A stretch of 64,000 nucleotides of DNA. Source: Acidobacteriota bacterium. GTDB lineage: Bacteria > Acidobacteriota > Blastocatellia > Pyrinomonadales > Pyrinomonadaceae. The stretch spans positions 1 through 64,000 of the forward strand of contig QHXI01000076.1 of assembly GCA_003222895.1 (NCBI GenBank). Reading direction: 5' to 3'. Made by a program: the position numbers and the translations under genes. The notes under the pieces were generated by a model. That model ran no database searches, was not told where the DNA came from, and saw only the letters and a list, made by a program, of their open reading frames with translations. Below, one piece after another: positions 8,406-18,399 of this stretch (positions are counted from its first letter, which is position 1; each line of letters opens with the position of its first letter).

Positions 8406-10103
8406 TTGAAACTCTGTTTTGAGTTTATGGGTGATCTGCGCAAATTCTTCGGCTATTTTCGGCCATACAAGACTTCATTGATTGTTGGTGTCGTCTGCAT
8501 CCTGGTGGGGGTTATTTTCAATGTCACTATTCCGTTGATTGTCGGCAAGGTGATCGATGCGAATTGGAACGACGTAACCTGGACCAAGTTGACGATCGCA
8601 GCCTTGAAGGTACTCGGCGCCAGCGCCTTAAGCGGACTGTTTCTGTTTCTGCAACGCCGCATCCTCATTGGCATGTCGCGGCACGTTGAATACGATCTGC
8701 GCAACGATTTCTATGCCGCGCTCGTCGACCAACCGCTCTCATTCTTTCACGAACACCGCACCGGCGATCTGATGGCGCGCGCGACAAACGATCTCGCCGC
8801 CGTGCGTCAACTCGCGGGCCCGATGATCATGTATTCGCTGCAGACTGTTTTCGTTGTCCTCATCATCCTGCCGATCCTTTTCACGATCAATTGGAAACTC
8901 ACGCTGCTGTTATTTGTGACGATGCCGCTAGTGTCGCTCACCGTAAAGTTTTTTGGACAACAAGTTCACGTCCGCTTCGAAAAGATCCAGGATTTCTTTT
9001 CGCAGATTACTGCGCGCGCGCAAGAGAATTTCACCGGCGTGCGCGTTGTGCGTGCGTACGCGCAGGAGAACGCCGAGATCGAAGCTTTCAATAAGCTGAA
9101 CTACGAATACGCGCAAAAGAATCTCGGACTGGTGCGCACCGATGCGCTGATGCGGCCGTTGATGACTTTTCTAATCGGCTTCGGATTTGTGCTGATTATT
9201 TGGGTCGGCCCGCTGTTGGCGGCGCGCGGCCAACTCACCGCCGGCCAGTTCACCGAATTCAACATGTATCTCTTCCGCTTGATTTGGCAGGCCATCGCTA
9301 CTATCAAGCCGCTGATTGCCGATGCACCTCAGGTGATTCCACGGCCGCCGATCCAGGGAAAAATCGATTTCCGCGATTTCACTTTTCGCTATCACGCCGA
9401 TTCGGAACCGGTGCTGCGCGACATTAACTTGACGATCGAAGCGGGTCAGACGGTGGCGTTCGTCGGACGCACGGGCAGCGGCAAATCAACTTTGGTGAAT
9501 TTGATTCCGCGGGTGATCGAAGCGCCCGCCGGCTCTCTTCTAATCGATGATATTCCCGTGGCCGAATATCCGTTGGCCCAACTGCGCGGCGCAATCGGCT
9601 ATGTCCCGCAGGAGACTTTTCTATTTAGCAATTCGCTCGCGAAAAACATCGCGTTCGGCGTTGATGAAGCAGAGCGCCAAAAGATCGAGTGGGCCGCAGA
9701 AGTCGCCGGCCTAACCGATGACGTGCGCGATTTTCACGAGGGCTTTGATACATTGGTGGGCGAGCGCGGCATCACACTTTCAGGCGGACAGAAACAACGC
9801 ACGGCGATCGCCCGCGCAGTCCTGCGCGAACCGAAGATTCTGATTCTCGACGACGCGCTGTCGTCGGTTGATACGTACACGGAAGAAAAGATTTTGTCGA
9901 AATTGCGCGCCGTGATGCGCGCGCGCACCAGCATCATCGTTTCGCATCGCGTCTCAACCGTGCGACATGCCGATCTGATTTGCGTCCTCGATGAAGGCCG
10001 CATCATCGAGCGCGGCACGCATGATGAATTGCTTGCGCTCGGCGGCGAGTATGCTGAATTGTACGAACGGCAATTGTTGGAAGAAGAGTTGGCGGCAACA
10101 TAA
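8406..10103 (+). CDS. ABC exporter half-transporter with degenerate catalytic site
   Basis: Membrane domain (about residues 15-300) fused to an ATP-binding domain. Walker A GRTGSGKS is at 354-361 and the signature LSGGQ at 458-462. Walker B ends LDDALSSVD, with Asp483 where the catalytic Glu is expected. That substitution marks the degenerate partner of heterodimeric exporters such as TM287/288. The link between the last membrane helix and the ATPase domain is short: the conserved stretch that in the neighbour protein reads [14 protein letters not shown] is missing around residue 298, an in-frame loss of some 20-30 residues. The start is TTG 8406 or ATG 8427; neither has an ideal ribosome binding site. 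The partner gene follows at 10187. Substrate unknown. Confidence 0.9.
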   Translation: MKLCFEFMGDLRKFFGYFRPYKTSLIVGVVCILVGVIFNVTIPLIVGKVIDANWNDVTWTKLTIAALKVLGASALSGLFLFLQRRILIGMSRHVEYDLRNDFYAALVDQPLSFFHEHRTGDLMARATNDLAAVRQLAGPMIMYSLQTVFVVLIILPILFTINWKLTLLLFVTMPLVSLTVKFFGQQVHVRFEKIQDFFSQITARAQENFTGVRVVRAYAQENAEIEAFNKLNYEYAQKNLGLVRTDALMRPLMTFLIGFGFVLIIWVGPLLAARGQLTAGQFTEFNMYLFRLIWQAIATIKPLIADAPQVIPRPPIQGKIDFRDFTFRYHADSEPVLRDINLTIEAGQTVAFVGRTGSGKSTLVNLIPRVIEAPAGSLLIDDIPVAEYPLAQLRGAIGYVPQETFLFSNSLAKNIAFGVDEAERQKIEWAAEVAGLTDDVRDFHEGFDTLVGERGITLSGGQKQRTAIARAVLREPKILILDDALSSVDTYTEEKILSKLRAVMRARTSIIVSHRVSTVRHADLICVLDEGRIIERGTHDELLALGGEYAELYERQLLEEELAAT

Positions 10104-10180
10104 TTGTCAGTACCACCTGCGATAGCGGGTGGGTTAAGGCAGGCAGGATGCCCGCGAACTGCAGGCAGGATGCCCGCGCT
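10104..10180. repeat. Composite intergenic repeat between the ABC genes
   Basis: A hairpin-forming unit (CCACCTGC with GCGGGTGG, about 10112-10131) is followed by two direct copies of GGCAGGATGCCCGCG at 10142-10156 and 10164-10178. If the second ABC gene is started at the upstream ATG (10148), this repeat would be translated, an argument for the later start. Confidence 0.65.
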
Positions 10181-10186
10181 CCAAAC

Positions 10187-12058
10187 ATGTCGACCTCAGT
10201 CAAACAATTTCACGAAGAAGAAGCCATCGGCAAAACGTATGACTTTCAGGTCGCGCGCCGTTTGCTCGGCTATCTCAAGCCATACATCAGGCTGCTGATT
10301 CCGGCGCTGATTCTTACGCTGCTGCTCAATCTGTTTGGAATTCTTCAACCGCTCTTTACGCGCTTCGCGATCGATTGGTACATCCTGCCGAAGAGAACTG
10401 AGGGAGTCGGGTTATTTGCGCTTGCGTTTGTGGCCAGTCAATTCCTGCGATTGGTCTTCTCGTATTTCCAGGTCGTATCGCTTAACACCGTCGGCCAATA
10501 CGCGATGTACGATCTTCGTCGCGAGATTTACGAGAAACTCCAGCATCAGGAAATTTCTTATTACGATCGAAATCCGGTGGGCCGCATCATTACGCGTTTG
10601 ACCGCCGACGTCGATGCTTTGAACGAGTTGCTGACTTCCGGTGTGACCGATCTGCTTGGCGACCTGGTCATGATCGTGGCGATCATCGCCGTGATGGTCT
10701 ACATGGATTGGCGTTTGACGCTGGTGACTTTGTTGACGGTGCCGATGTTGATCGCGGCGACCACGTGGTTTCGCAAAGGGGCGCGTCGCGGTTATGACCT
10801 GGTGCGCACGCGCATCGCGCGCATATATGCATTTTTGCAAGAGCATTTCTCAGGCGCGCAAACGGTTCAAATCTTCAACGCTCAACTGAAGTCGATTCGC
10901 CGCTTCGCGAAGATCAACGACGAGCATCGCCAGGCAAACATCGACACGATTTTCTATTACGCAGTGTTCTTTCCGCTGGTCGACTTTATCGGCGCGGTCG
11001 GTATCGCTTTACTGATTTGGTTCGGCGGCTATCGCGTAATGCAACACGCGCTGACGCTGGGCGGCCTGGTCGCCTTCATCCAATACTCCGGCTTCTTGTT
11101 CCAGCCGATTCGCGACATCTCAGACAAATACAACGTCCTGCAGGGCGCCGTAGTCGCGTCGCATCGAATCTTTCAGACGCTCGATCAACCGACTTTGATT
11201 ACGACGCCGGCCCAGCCGTTGAAAAAAGGCCGCGCCGAAGGACGAATTGAATTCGAGAATGTTTGGTTCGCTTACAAAGACGAAGATTGGGTTTTGAAAG
11301 ACGTCTCGTTTAGCGTCTCGCCGGGGCAATCGGTGGCGCTCGTGGGCCACACCGGTTCCGGCAAGACGACCATCACGAATTTGTTGATGCGATTCTACGA
11401 TGTGCAGCGAGGTCGCGTGCTACTCGACGGCGTTGACGTGAAAGATTGGGATTTGCAATCGCTGCGCGAGAATTTCGCGGTGGTCTTGCAGGACATCTTT
11501 CTCTTTAGCGGCACGGTTGAAAGCAACATTCGCCTCGGTCGCACCGACATTTCTGACGAACGCATCCGCTGGGCGGCGACGGAAGTGCGCGCCGACAATT
11601 TCATTCGTCGCTTGCCGCTCGAATATAAGTCAGAAGTGCGCGAGCGCGGCGCCGGGTTGTCAGTCGGCCAGAAACAATTGATCTCTTTTGCGCGGGCGCT
11701 GGCTTTCGATCCGGCGCTCTTGATTCTTGATGAAGCGACCAGTTCGATCGACACTGAAACTGAACAATTGATCCAGGAAGCTATTGCGCGCGTAATGCGC
11801 AATCGCACTTCGGTGATCGTTGCGCATCGCCTGTCGACGATTCAGCGCGCGGATAACATCATCGTGCTGCATCACGGCGAGATTCGCGAGCAAGGCTCGC
11901 ATCAAGACCTGCTGGCATTACAAGGCCTCTATTGGAAGCTTTACAAACTGCAATATTCGGATCCGACCTGGCTGGCAGAAGCGAAGGAAGAAGAGCAAGA
12001 ACAAATCACCTATCGACCACGCGGGCCCAGCTTTTCCTTCGGCGAAGGAATGGGCTGA
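10187..12058 (+). CDS. ABC exporter half-transporter, catalytic partner
   Basis: A 623-residue half-transporter with six predicted membrane helices (about 30-320) and an ATPase domain. Walker A GHTGSGKT is at 387-394 and Walker [10 protein letters not shown] has the catalytic Glu516. The signature reads LSVGQ (491-495) rather than LSGGQ. In heterodimeric exporters the degenerate ATP site pairs the Asp-type Walker B of one subunit with the deviant signature of the other, and that is the combination seen here. The two genes should therefore form one transporter with one working ATP site. I chose the ATG at 10187; the open frame begins at 10148 inside a repeat. It converges on a broken LamG gene. 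Confidence 0.92.
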   Translation: MSTSVKQFHEEEAIGKTYDFQVARRLLGYLKPYIRLLIPALILTLLLNLFGILQPLFTRFAIDWYILPKRTEGVGLFALAFVASQFLRLVFSYFQVVSLNTVGQYAMYDLRREIYEKLQHQEISYYDRNPVGRIITRLTADVDALNELLTSGVTDLLGDLVMIVAIIAVMVYMDWRLTLVTLLTVPMLIAATTWFRKGARRGYDLVRTRIARIYAFLQEHFSGAQTVQIFNAQLKSIRRFAKINDEHRQANIDTIFYYAVFFPLVDFIGAVGIALLIWFGGYRVMQHALTLGGLVAFIQYSGFLFQPIRDISDKYNVLQGAVVASHRIFQTLDQPTLITTPAQPLKKGRAEGRIEFENVWFAYKDEDWVLKDVSFSVSPGQSVALVGHTGSGKTTITNLLMRFYDVQRGRVLLDGVDVKDWDLQSLRENFAVVLQDIFLFSGTVESNIRLGRTDISDERIRWAATEVRADNFIRRLPLEYKSEVRERGAGLSVGQKQLISFARALAFDPALLILDEATSSIDTETEQLIQEAIARVMRNRTSVIVAHRLSTIQRADNIIVLHHGEIREQGSHQDLLALQGLYWKLYKLQYSDPTWLAEAKEEEQEQITYRPRGPSFSFGEGMG

Positions 12059-12066
12059 GGACCAGT

Positions 12067-12532
12067 TCACGGCTTACTACATTTTCCAACTCTTCCAGCG
12101 TCATAGATCGCGAAAACCTCGCTCTCTGTGAGAGCGCGGTTGAAGAGTTCCAATTCATCGAGGGTTCCTTTCCAATATCCATTCAATGAGAACGAGCGAA
12201 CTCCCAGCCGCAACGGCGCAGCATTATCCAACGTGCCCGTCAGAGGTGTGCTGGGAGGATGGATCCAGGCTCGTATCTTTACCGTCAACGTACCACCTGA
12301 CTGTGAACTTGTTAATTGTGCGATTCACCGCGACGGCAATGTGATGCCAGGTCCCATCCGCGACAAATGCACTCGCGGGGTAATTGTTGTAGGTACCTCC
12401 GGCCGCCAGTTGTAGAAACTCGCTGAAGTCCGGCATTTGGCGAGTCTGCGTTTTAGCCTCAACGCCCGCAAGTGTCATCACGATCAGAAATAAACCAGCT
12501 CGGATAACAGTTGAAGTACTTGTGAGAGCCAT
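12067..12532 (-). pseudogene. LamG/concanavalin-like secreted protein, frameshifted
   Basis: Two overlapping minus-strand frames make one gene. The first starts at ATG 12532 after AAGGAG, encodes a signal peptide (residues 1-26) and the LamG strand motif DGTWHHIAVAVNR, and runs off frame after YVDGK near 12280. The second frame carries the rest of the fold (TLDNAAPLRLGVRS, YWKGTLDELELFNRAL) and stops at 12067. A single-base change between about 12230 and 12290 joins them. Even repaired, the domain is short, since the first half of a usual LamG sandwich is absent. It lies downstream of the cytochrome operon on the same strand. It is either a decayed gene or a sequencing error. Confidence 0.75.
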
Positions 12533-12586
12533 TACACTCCTTCAGGTTGAGAATTTACCAATTCGCGAGACGCAGACGCCATCTTG

Positions 12587-15495
12587 CTATGAGCAACGAA
12601 ACGGCCCGCTCGTGTTGCTGCAGCTCACGGAATTTTGCACGATCTTCAATTTCCACCCATCAGCCTCAGTCCCATCGAGGTTCAGGTGACCTGCCAGGAA
12701 ATACAAACGCCGCGTGTCTGGTCCATCGGGTCATCGGAGTTCCGGCAAGGTTGCCGATAACATAAGTCAGACTATCGCCGCCCCCGCGTTCGTAATCCTT
12801 GTCTCCCCCAACCCCTTCCGATTCAACGGCCGTGGCGAGATTCTCGTCTATCTTTGAATCGGTGGGAGTCGTATCACCCAACGCCCGCGCAATCTTCAGG
12901 CGATCGGCCAACGGCAAAAAGCCGCGCGGAAGAATACGATTATCCTTTACCTCATCATCGATACTCAGGAAGCTGGTGGTGAGAAACCCGTCCTTGTCTT
13001 TCGCGAGATCCTGATAGATTTGTGCCTGACTCTGCTCAGTGATTTTTGTGTAGTGCGGTTGCCACTTCTGCTCGTTAGCCGGTATGCGCGCCGAGCAATC
13101 GGCCTTCCACCAGTGTTCACCGGCGATCGGTTGGTTCTTTTCATCGACGATCACGCCGGCATCGTTGGTGCGGCCCGAAGCCCACTGGGTGTTGCCATCT
13201 TTGTCGAGCACTTCCAATTCGATGAAGGCGCGCCGGAAGCTGACGCCTGAAGGAAACTTGTGACCGGTTTTGTTTTCGACTTCGACTTGCGCGGTCAGGG
13301 TTTTCTTCGTGGCGTCCCAGTTAGGCGTGACTTTGATCGCCGCGGTTTCATTCTGCGCCTGATCAAGCATGCGTTGTGCAGACGTAACCAGCGGAGCAAC
13401 TGAACCCGGCAAACCGCTCGGATTGTTGATGCGAATTCCCAGCACGTCGGGAAACTGCTGGAACATCTTCAGCAGAAAAACATTCAGCCCAACCAACTCG
13501 TGACGGCCATACGGCGCGCGGGGCGCCAGATCGATATCGCCAGCCGGCAGACGGTAATCAGTCTCAGGATAGTTGCTGAACTCTTCGATCGTGGCGATCT
13601 TGCTTGAATACGCGTTGCCCTTGTTATCATGGTCCGGCATGTGACATCCCTGACATGACTTGGCCAGGTTGCCCGCGCCCAGCGGCAACGGTTTGCCATC
13701 GGCTTCGCCGGTGCGATAAGCGCTGAAGGCCCACTCGGGATAGGTCATCTGTTCATAAACTTTTCGATAGGGCTTCAAAGGATCGCTGCCCGCGGCCGAT
13801 TCATTCTTTATCGGATCGTCAAGCACCGGAAGATGAATCGTGTGACAACTGCCGCACATCTCTGAACTCATCAAGGTAGTGGTGTTGTGGATCGGCTTGA
13901 TGTCCAGAGAGTTTTGCATCAGCTTGGTCTTGGGATTCTCAAATGGACCATACAATTCGTTTGACGGCCCCAGCAGGAAATTCCCGGTGAACGTCAGAGC
14001 AAAACCGGAATGTGTCGCGGGCGGATTGAACTCTTTCTGCTTCTCAGCCACGCAGCGGTTGGCGGGCAGATTGCGATACTTCTCGGCGTCCGCGCCAAGC
14101 ACGAGGTGATGGCACGTTGTGCACGAAATTCCGTCGCGAGCGAGTGCGCCATAAGTCGCATTGGCCGCAGTTGGGTTACTGCTCGGATAAGGAATTGCCT
14201 TGGCGAGGTTGCGTGGGAACTGCCCGCAATCGCCATTGCTCGCAGTGTCGAGCGCGTATTGCCGCTGGCCCATGATGCCGTGACATTGAAGACAAGTGTC
14301 CTGGACCAGCGTGGCTTGTTTGGGATGGAACTGTTGTTCGCTTTCAAGCTGAGCAAAGAAGATCGGATCTCGGCCCGCCAGGCCCATCGGCGATGAAGCC
14401 CACATAGCATAAGGCGAATGATCGAAAAGTGCGCCGCCCAGCTTCGCTTGATTTGCCGCAGGCACGGGCGTCGTCATGTCGTACTGCAATCCCGTCGCGA
14501 ATGGCGTGTGACAGCCGAGGCATTGAGTCGATGTCTGAAAATAGACGGGATCCTTGCCCAGCATCACTTTCTGTTTGCCGCCCACGACAAGATCATCGTA
14601 AGTCTGCGACGGCATTCGATCCACCGTGCCCCAATCGGGCGCCGCGAGTTCTCCTTTGAAAGTCTCCTCGAACGAGTCGTCATAGTTGTAAAGCGCTTCG
14701 CCGAGACGGGCGACGCGATTGGGCGGCAACGCGACCAGTTCATGATGCGGCACGGCCGGCGGAAGGTTCGGAACCAGCTGCGTAAGAAAATGATGAACGT
14801 TCTTTCCATCGTAATTCCGCATCGACACGAACGTGTTGCCGGACACCGTGGCGGCGTGACAGTTTGAGCAGAACTGCGAAGCGCCCTCGCCGCTTCCGGT
14901 CAACGGATTACTTGCCGCGGCCGGCCAGGCGGGCGCCCAACCGGGACCATACCAACTGCCAAACCAACCAGTGCTGAAAGTTTGATCGTCACGAATCCAA
15001 AACACTGCGCCCGAGCTATCTGGTTTTACGCAATCCCAACACGTGCCGGCCCAACGCGCGAGCGGCGGAGTCCACATTTCCTTCACCATCATCGCGCCAT
15101 TGGGAATCGCGGGAGGATCAATTGGCGCCCTGGTTTCATCTTCCGGCCGGTAACGCTTCATCCAGTCGAACATCGGCGGCGAATACCAAACGCGCGAAAC
15201 GGCATGCTGGTTGTAGGCTTGCGACTTCAACACGCCACCCGCCAGCGTCGCCGTGTACGGGCCCGTATCGCGAGCAGTTGAATCATGCGGCCACGCGCGA
15301 TAGCAGAGCTTCTCCATGAACTCAGCCATGACGGGTTCGTACTTATCGAGTTGCGCCTGTCCGCGCGTCGTTGTTCTGTTGCGCCCTTGCAACGGTGGCG
15401 ACGCACCTCAGTAATCCGGCGACTGTCATCAGAGCACAGATTGCGACGATTAGGAGTCGCGCGCGAAAATCAATCCTGGCGTCGTGCAGTTTCAT
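12587..15495 (-). CDS. Six-heme c-type cytochrome with P460-like N-terminus, frame broken at both ends
   Basis: The main open frame (12666-15392) carries six CxxCH heme sites: CSNCH, CLGCH, CLQCH, CTTCH, CGSCH and CQGCH. Before the first site the pattern WYSPPMFDWM, IPNGAMMVKE, GWFG resembles cytochrome P460 domains. The protein is a paralogue of the one at 18396 (shared CHGxMGQRQ, LARDGISC, GHKFPSG). The signal peptide (LLIVAICALMTVAG) lies in another frame, starting at ATG 15495 after GGAG, and the frames meet near 15360. The expected C-terminus (YFLAGHLNLDGTEADGWKL) also lies in another frame, ending at a TAG at 12587-12589, and about 45 residues present in the paralogue are missing near 12740. 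Likely a periplasmic electron carrier or oxidoreductase. Confidence 0.8.
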
Positions 15496-15586
15496 ATCGG
15501 CTCCACATCGAATCGGGTGATGCGATGGTGGATTTCCAAGGGCGGACAAATGCATACGGTTCTCTTAAGACTTGAAAACAGGTCCT

Positions 15587-15982
15587 TCACTGACACTCGC
15601 CAGGCGTTGAATCGACTGGCGAAAATGTTGCGAAGAGCAGTGAGTCTTCCTTCGAAATATTGTGATATGCGTGGCAGACGCCTTTGGGAATAACGATAAT
15701 ACCGCCCGCCGCCATGCTGACCTTACCTTGAGAAAGCTGAACATAGCCGTTGCCGTTAAGAACGGAAATCACTAGATCGCTATTGGGGTGTGTATGGGGA
15801 AGCTCATGACCGCGAACCAAAACCAAAACCTGCTTAACGCCGGCCTGCGAGCTGAGGATCTTCGCGGCAAGTTGCGGGGTATCGGGCGGCAGCTTATCGA
15901 TTTGTTTGCGCAATTGGATTGCCACGTCGTTCAAATCGATTGGCTTGTCGCCCGCTACCGTAAAGCTGTGAATCATTATCAT
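15587..15982 (-). CDS. Cupin-domain protein
   Basis: A 131-residue protein with a single cupin barrel in its second half. The metal-binding pattern is partly visible: HTHPNSDLVISVLNGNG (about 63-79) for motif 1 and PKGVCHAYHN (about 98-107) for motif 2. The N-terminal 45 residues are helical and not part of the barrel. There is no signal peptide, so it is probably cytosolic. It lies 42 bases downstream of the GMC oxidoreductase and upstream of the broken cytochrome on the same strand, so it is probably co-transcribed. A regulatory or small-molecule-binding role for the redox operon is a guess. Confidence 0.8.
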   Translation of the reverse strand: MIMIHSFTVAGDKPIDLNDVAIQLRKQIDKLPPDTPQLAAKILSSQAGVKQVLVLVRGHELPHTHPNSDLVISVLNGNGYVQLSQGKVSMAAGGIIVIPKGVCHAYHNISKEDSLLFATFSPVDSTPGECQ

Positions 15983-16024
15983 CTGAACCTTTTGTCTTGA
16001 TCAGCAACTTACTTTGAAGAATCT

Positions 16025-17947
16025 TCACGGACTCAACTGATTCTTGATCGTGTCGGCCGCCCACAGTGCTAAAGCAGAGATCGTTAGCGTGGGATTTCCT
16101 GTCGCGTAACTGGGCCAATTACCAGAGCCCAGCAAATAGAGATTCGGATGGTCGTGCGCTTGCTGTAATCTGTTGGTGACCGACATCTTCTTGCCTGCGT
16201 CCGTGTCCGGACCCATTCGGTGCGTGCCCATCACGTGGCCCGCGCCGGCCCAGCCTTCGCGGATGAAAATGTTTGGCGTGCCGCTGTCGGTGGTCCGTCC
16301 TTGATCGATAACGATGCTTCCGTTCGCGTCGGAAAACTCTTCATAGTTCCACTGGACGACGGGGTTCTTGATCATGCTCTTGAAGATTTGCACCGACGCC
16401 GCCACTGCCGCGGCCAGCGCGCGCCGCCCATAGGTATCAATCCCATAGGTAAGTTGTGGCATCAGGATGCCAAGCTGATCGGGCGTTTTGGAAAGCTGCA
16501 CGCGGAAATTTGGGTTGGGCAGTTGCTCGGTGAGACAGCCGATGCGAATTTGGCGCGTCAAGGTATTAGCGACTTGCTCTGCTAACGCCTGGCCCCAGAT
16601 GCCGTTGCCCGGCGTGCCGAGCAGATTCATCGGCGTGGTGTAGGGATCGCTGATGGGCCAGGACCATGCGTCGTTGCCAATCTCCATGCGAAACGCGCCG
16701 CGATAAGATCGGAACCCGCCGTCACGCAAACTTTCGACACCGGACGTGCTGAGTGGACCACGATATCCGTAGACCGGATTGTCGGTGAGCGCGTAAACCA
16801 AAGACACTGGATGATCGGCGAGATTGCGCCCCACCTGATCACTTTGATTGGCGACGGTGATTGTGCCGCACGGCGAGTTCAATAACAGCTTAGAGTTTTC
16901 GACCGCGTGCGACGCCAGCACGTAGATCTTTCCCGTTACTATGCCCTCGGTGCTGCTGATATTTCCGTTGGCATCCGTTTGCCAGTTCTTATATTTGATT
17001 CCCGTGATGGGCAGATTTGAATTGGTGGTGTCGGCGACCACTTGATAAGCAACACACTGCACGCGGAACTCAACGTTACCGGTTTGCTGTGCCAGTTGAA
17101 TGTGTTGGGTAGCGTCGTACTTTGCTTGAATCGGACAGACCGGAATGCAACTGCTGCTGCCCTGACATTGCGGACGGCCGCCGTAACCAGGCGCCGAATT
17201 TCGCGCCTGCGGCGTGGGCGCAACTTCGAGCGGATAATTCTGCTTGGTCCATCCGTCGTAAAAAGTCTCTCCTTGAATTGCGGCGATCAGTTGCTGATCG
17301 AGATAGCTCTGCGGAATTCCGGGCATGGGATAAGCGCTGCTCCGCGTCAGCCCCAGATATTCCTCACCTTCGTCCGGCCCTGAGACGCCGATGGTTTGTT
17401 CGGCGAGTCCGTACCACGGCTCGATCTGGTTGTATGAAATGGGCCAGTCGTAGGCCGTAAGACCGCCGGGTACGCTCGGGTTGTAAGTGCTCTCGAGTGC
17501 GAAATCCGTGGGCAGCAGGCGCAGCGTAGTTCCCAGCCAATGCCAGGTCGCACCACCCAACTGCCGCTCATAATTTGACTGAAACCAATCACCTTTGGTC
17601 GTGACGTCGGTACTGATGATGTTGTAATCGCTGAACGGCTCTGCTATTTCGTTTATCTGAGCGCCGATTGGTCCCTGCGCAGGTCGCGTCGGCGGCTGCT
17701 CCTGATAATAGTTTGTGCTGTTGGTGAAGAAGTCATAGTTCTTCAACGCGGCGGGACGCAGCGGATAAGGCAAGCCGCTGACTTTGAAGTTGTCCACGTA
17801 ACTTTGTCGCTGCGCGAGACTCTGATTTCCGGGACCGGATTCGAGCACGATCACCTTCACGCCTTGTGATCCCAGCTTCCACGCGACCAGCGAGCCCGCG
17901 ATGCCGGCGCCGACGATCACTACATCACAATCAAGTGGTTGGCTCAT
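16025..17947 (-). CDS. GMC-family FAD-dependent oxidoreductase, large subunit
   Basis: A 640-residue flavoprotein of the glucose-methanol-choline family, closest in arrangement to membrane-associated sugar or alcohol dehydrogenases that pass electrons to a cytochrome. The FAD-binding GAGIAGS motif is near residue 12, followed by VIVLESG. A Cys-rich stretch (CQGSSSCIPVCP) sits mid-protein as in fructose and gluconate dehydrogenase subunits. The C-terminal GTHRMGPD and NPTLTISALALWAAD motifs hold the active-site region. I start at ATG 17947, with GGAG about eight bases upstream; the open frame reaches 18040. It begins 15 bases after the small-subunit gene. I see no Tat signal, so export may depend on the partner. 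Confidence 0.9.
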   Translation of the reverse strand: MSQPLDCDVVIVGAGIAGSLVAWKLGSQGVKVIVLESGPGNQSLAQRQSYVDNFKVSGLPYPLRPAALKNYDFFTNSTNYYQEQPPTRPAQGPIGAQINEIAEPFSDYNIISTDVTTKGDWFQSNYERQLGGATWHWLGTTLRLLPTDFALESTYNPSVPGGLTAYDWPISYNQIEPWYGLAEQTIGVSGPDEGEEYLGLTRSSAYPMPGIPQSYLDQQLIAAIQGETFYDGWTKQNYPLEVAPTPQARNSAPGYGGRPQCQGSSSCIPVCPIQAKYDATQHIQLAQQTGNVEFRVQCVAYQVVADTTNSNLPITGIKYKNWQTDANGNISSTEGIVTGKIYVLASHAVENSKLLLNSPCGTITVANQSDQVGRNLADHPVSLVYALTDNPVYGYRGPLSTSGVESLRDGGFRSYRGAFRMEIGNDAWSWPISDPYTTPMNLLGTPGNGIWGQALAEQVANTLTRQIRIGCLTEQLPNPNFRVQLSKTPDQLGILMPQLTYGIDTYGRRALAAAVAASVQIFKSMIKNPVVQWNYEEFSDANGSIVIDQGRTTDSGTPNIFIREGWAGAGHVMGTHRMGPDTDAGKKMSVTNRLQQAHDHPNLYLLGSGNWPSYATGNPTLTISALALWAADTIKNQLSP

Positions 17948-17961
17948 GTTCGCTCCAGTCG

Positions 17962-18399
17962 TCATGCTCCGCTTGGCGGATATTGCCAGTAGCCAAACGA
18001 CAGCGGCACGCCCATCGGATGCCCTTGCGCCAGCACCCAAACCAACGCGCGTTCATAGTTCGCAGGATCGGGAGTCGGTTGTTGACCCGGAAACCACGGA
18101 TGAAATCCGTTGTACCAGGCCAGAATGATCTGACGCGCCAGCAAACCGAGATTCGGATCATTCATGATTTGCGTGTTCACCAAATTGGTCCATTGATTCG
18201 CAGGTTGTTGCTGAATCTGCGTCCAGTTGGTGAGCAATGAATTCATGTACGAGGCTTGCGGGCTGTGCTGGTTCAGTTGCGTGAAATAAATATTCGCTAA
18301 ATCAGGATCGAGATCGGTGATCGGAGATAGAACCAGCGGTGGTTGCAGCGGAATTCCCAAAAGGAATTCCGAAAGGCTGATGAAGTCTTGCAAGTTCAT
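17962..18399 (-). CDS. Small subunit of FAD-dependent dehydrogenase (sorbitol/gluconate dehydrogenase type)
   Basis: A 145-residue protein resembling the small subunits that accompany GMC-type sugar and alcohol dehydrogenases. The family features are the FISLSEFLLG start, a central LARQIILAWYNG segment (about residues 87-98) and the C-terminal YERALVWV and FGYWQYPP motifs. The small subunit is usually needed for folding or export of the large subunit, and some carry the Tat signal; none is evident here. The ATG overlaps the stop of the upstream cytochrome gene (ATGA), and the GMC gene follows after a short gap, so the three are one operon. Confidence 0.75.
   Translation of the reverse strand: MNLQDFISLSEFLLGIPLQPPLVLSPITDLDPDLANIYFTQLNQHSPQASYMNSLLTNWTQIQQQPANQWTNLVNTQIMNDPNLGLLARQIILAWYNGFHPWFPGQQPTPDPANYERALVWVLAQGHPMGVPLSFGYWQYPPSGA

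Noticed and set aside
8406-12058. The ABC exporter pair as transporter of the NRPS product
   Set aside because: It lies more than 20 kb from the NRPS locus with unrelated operons between, so no link can be claimed.
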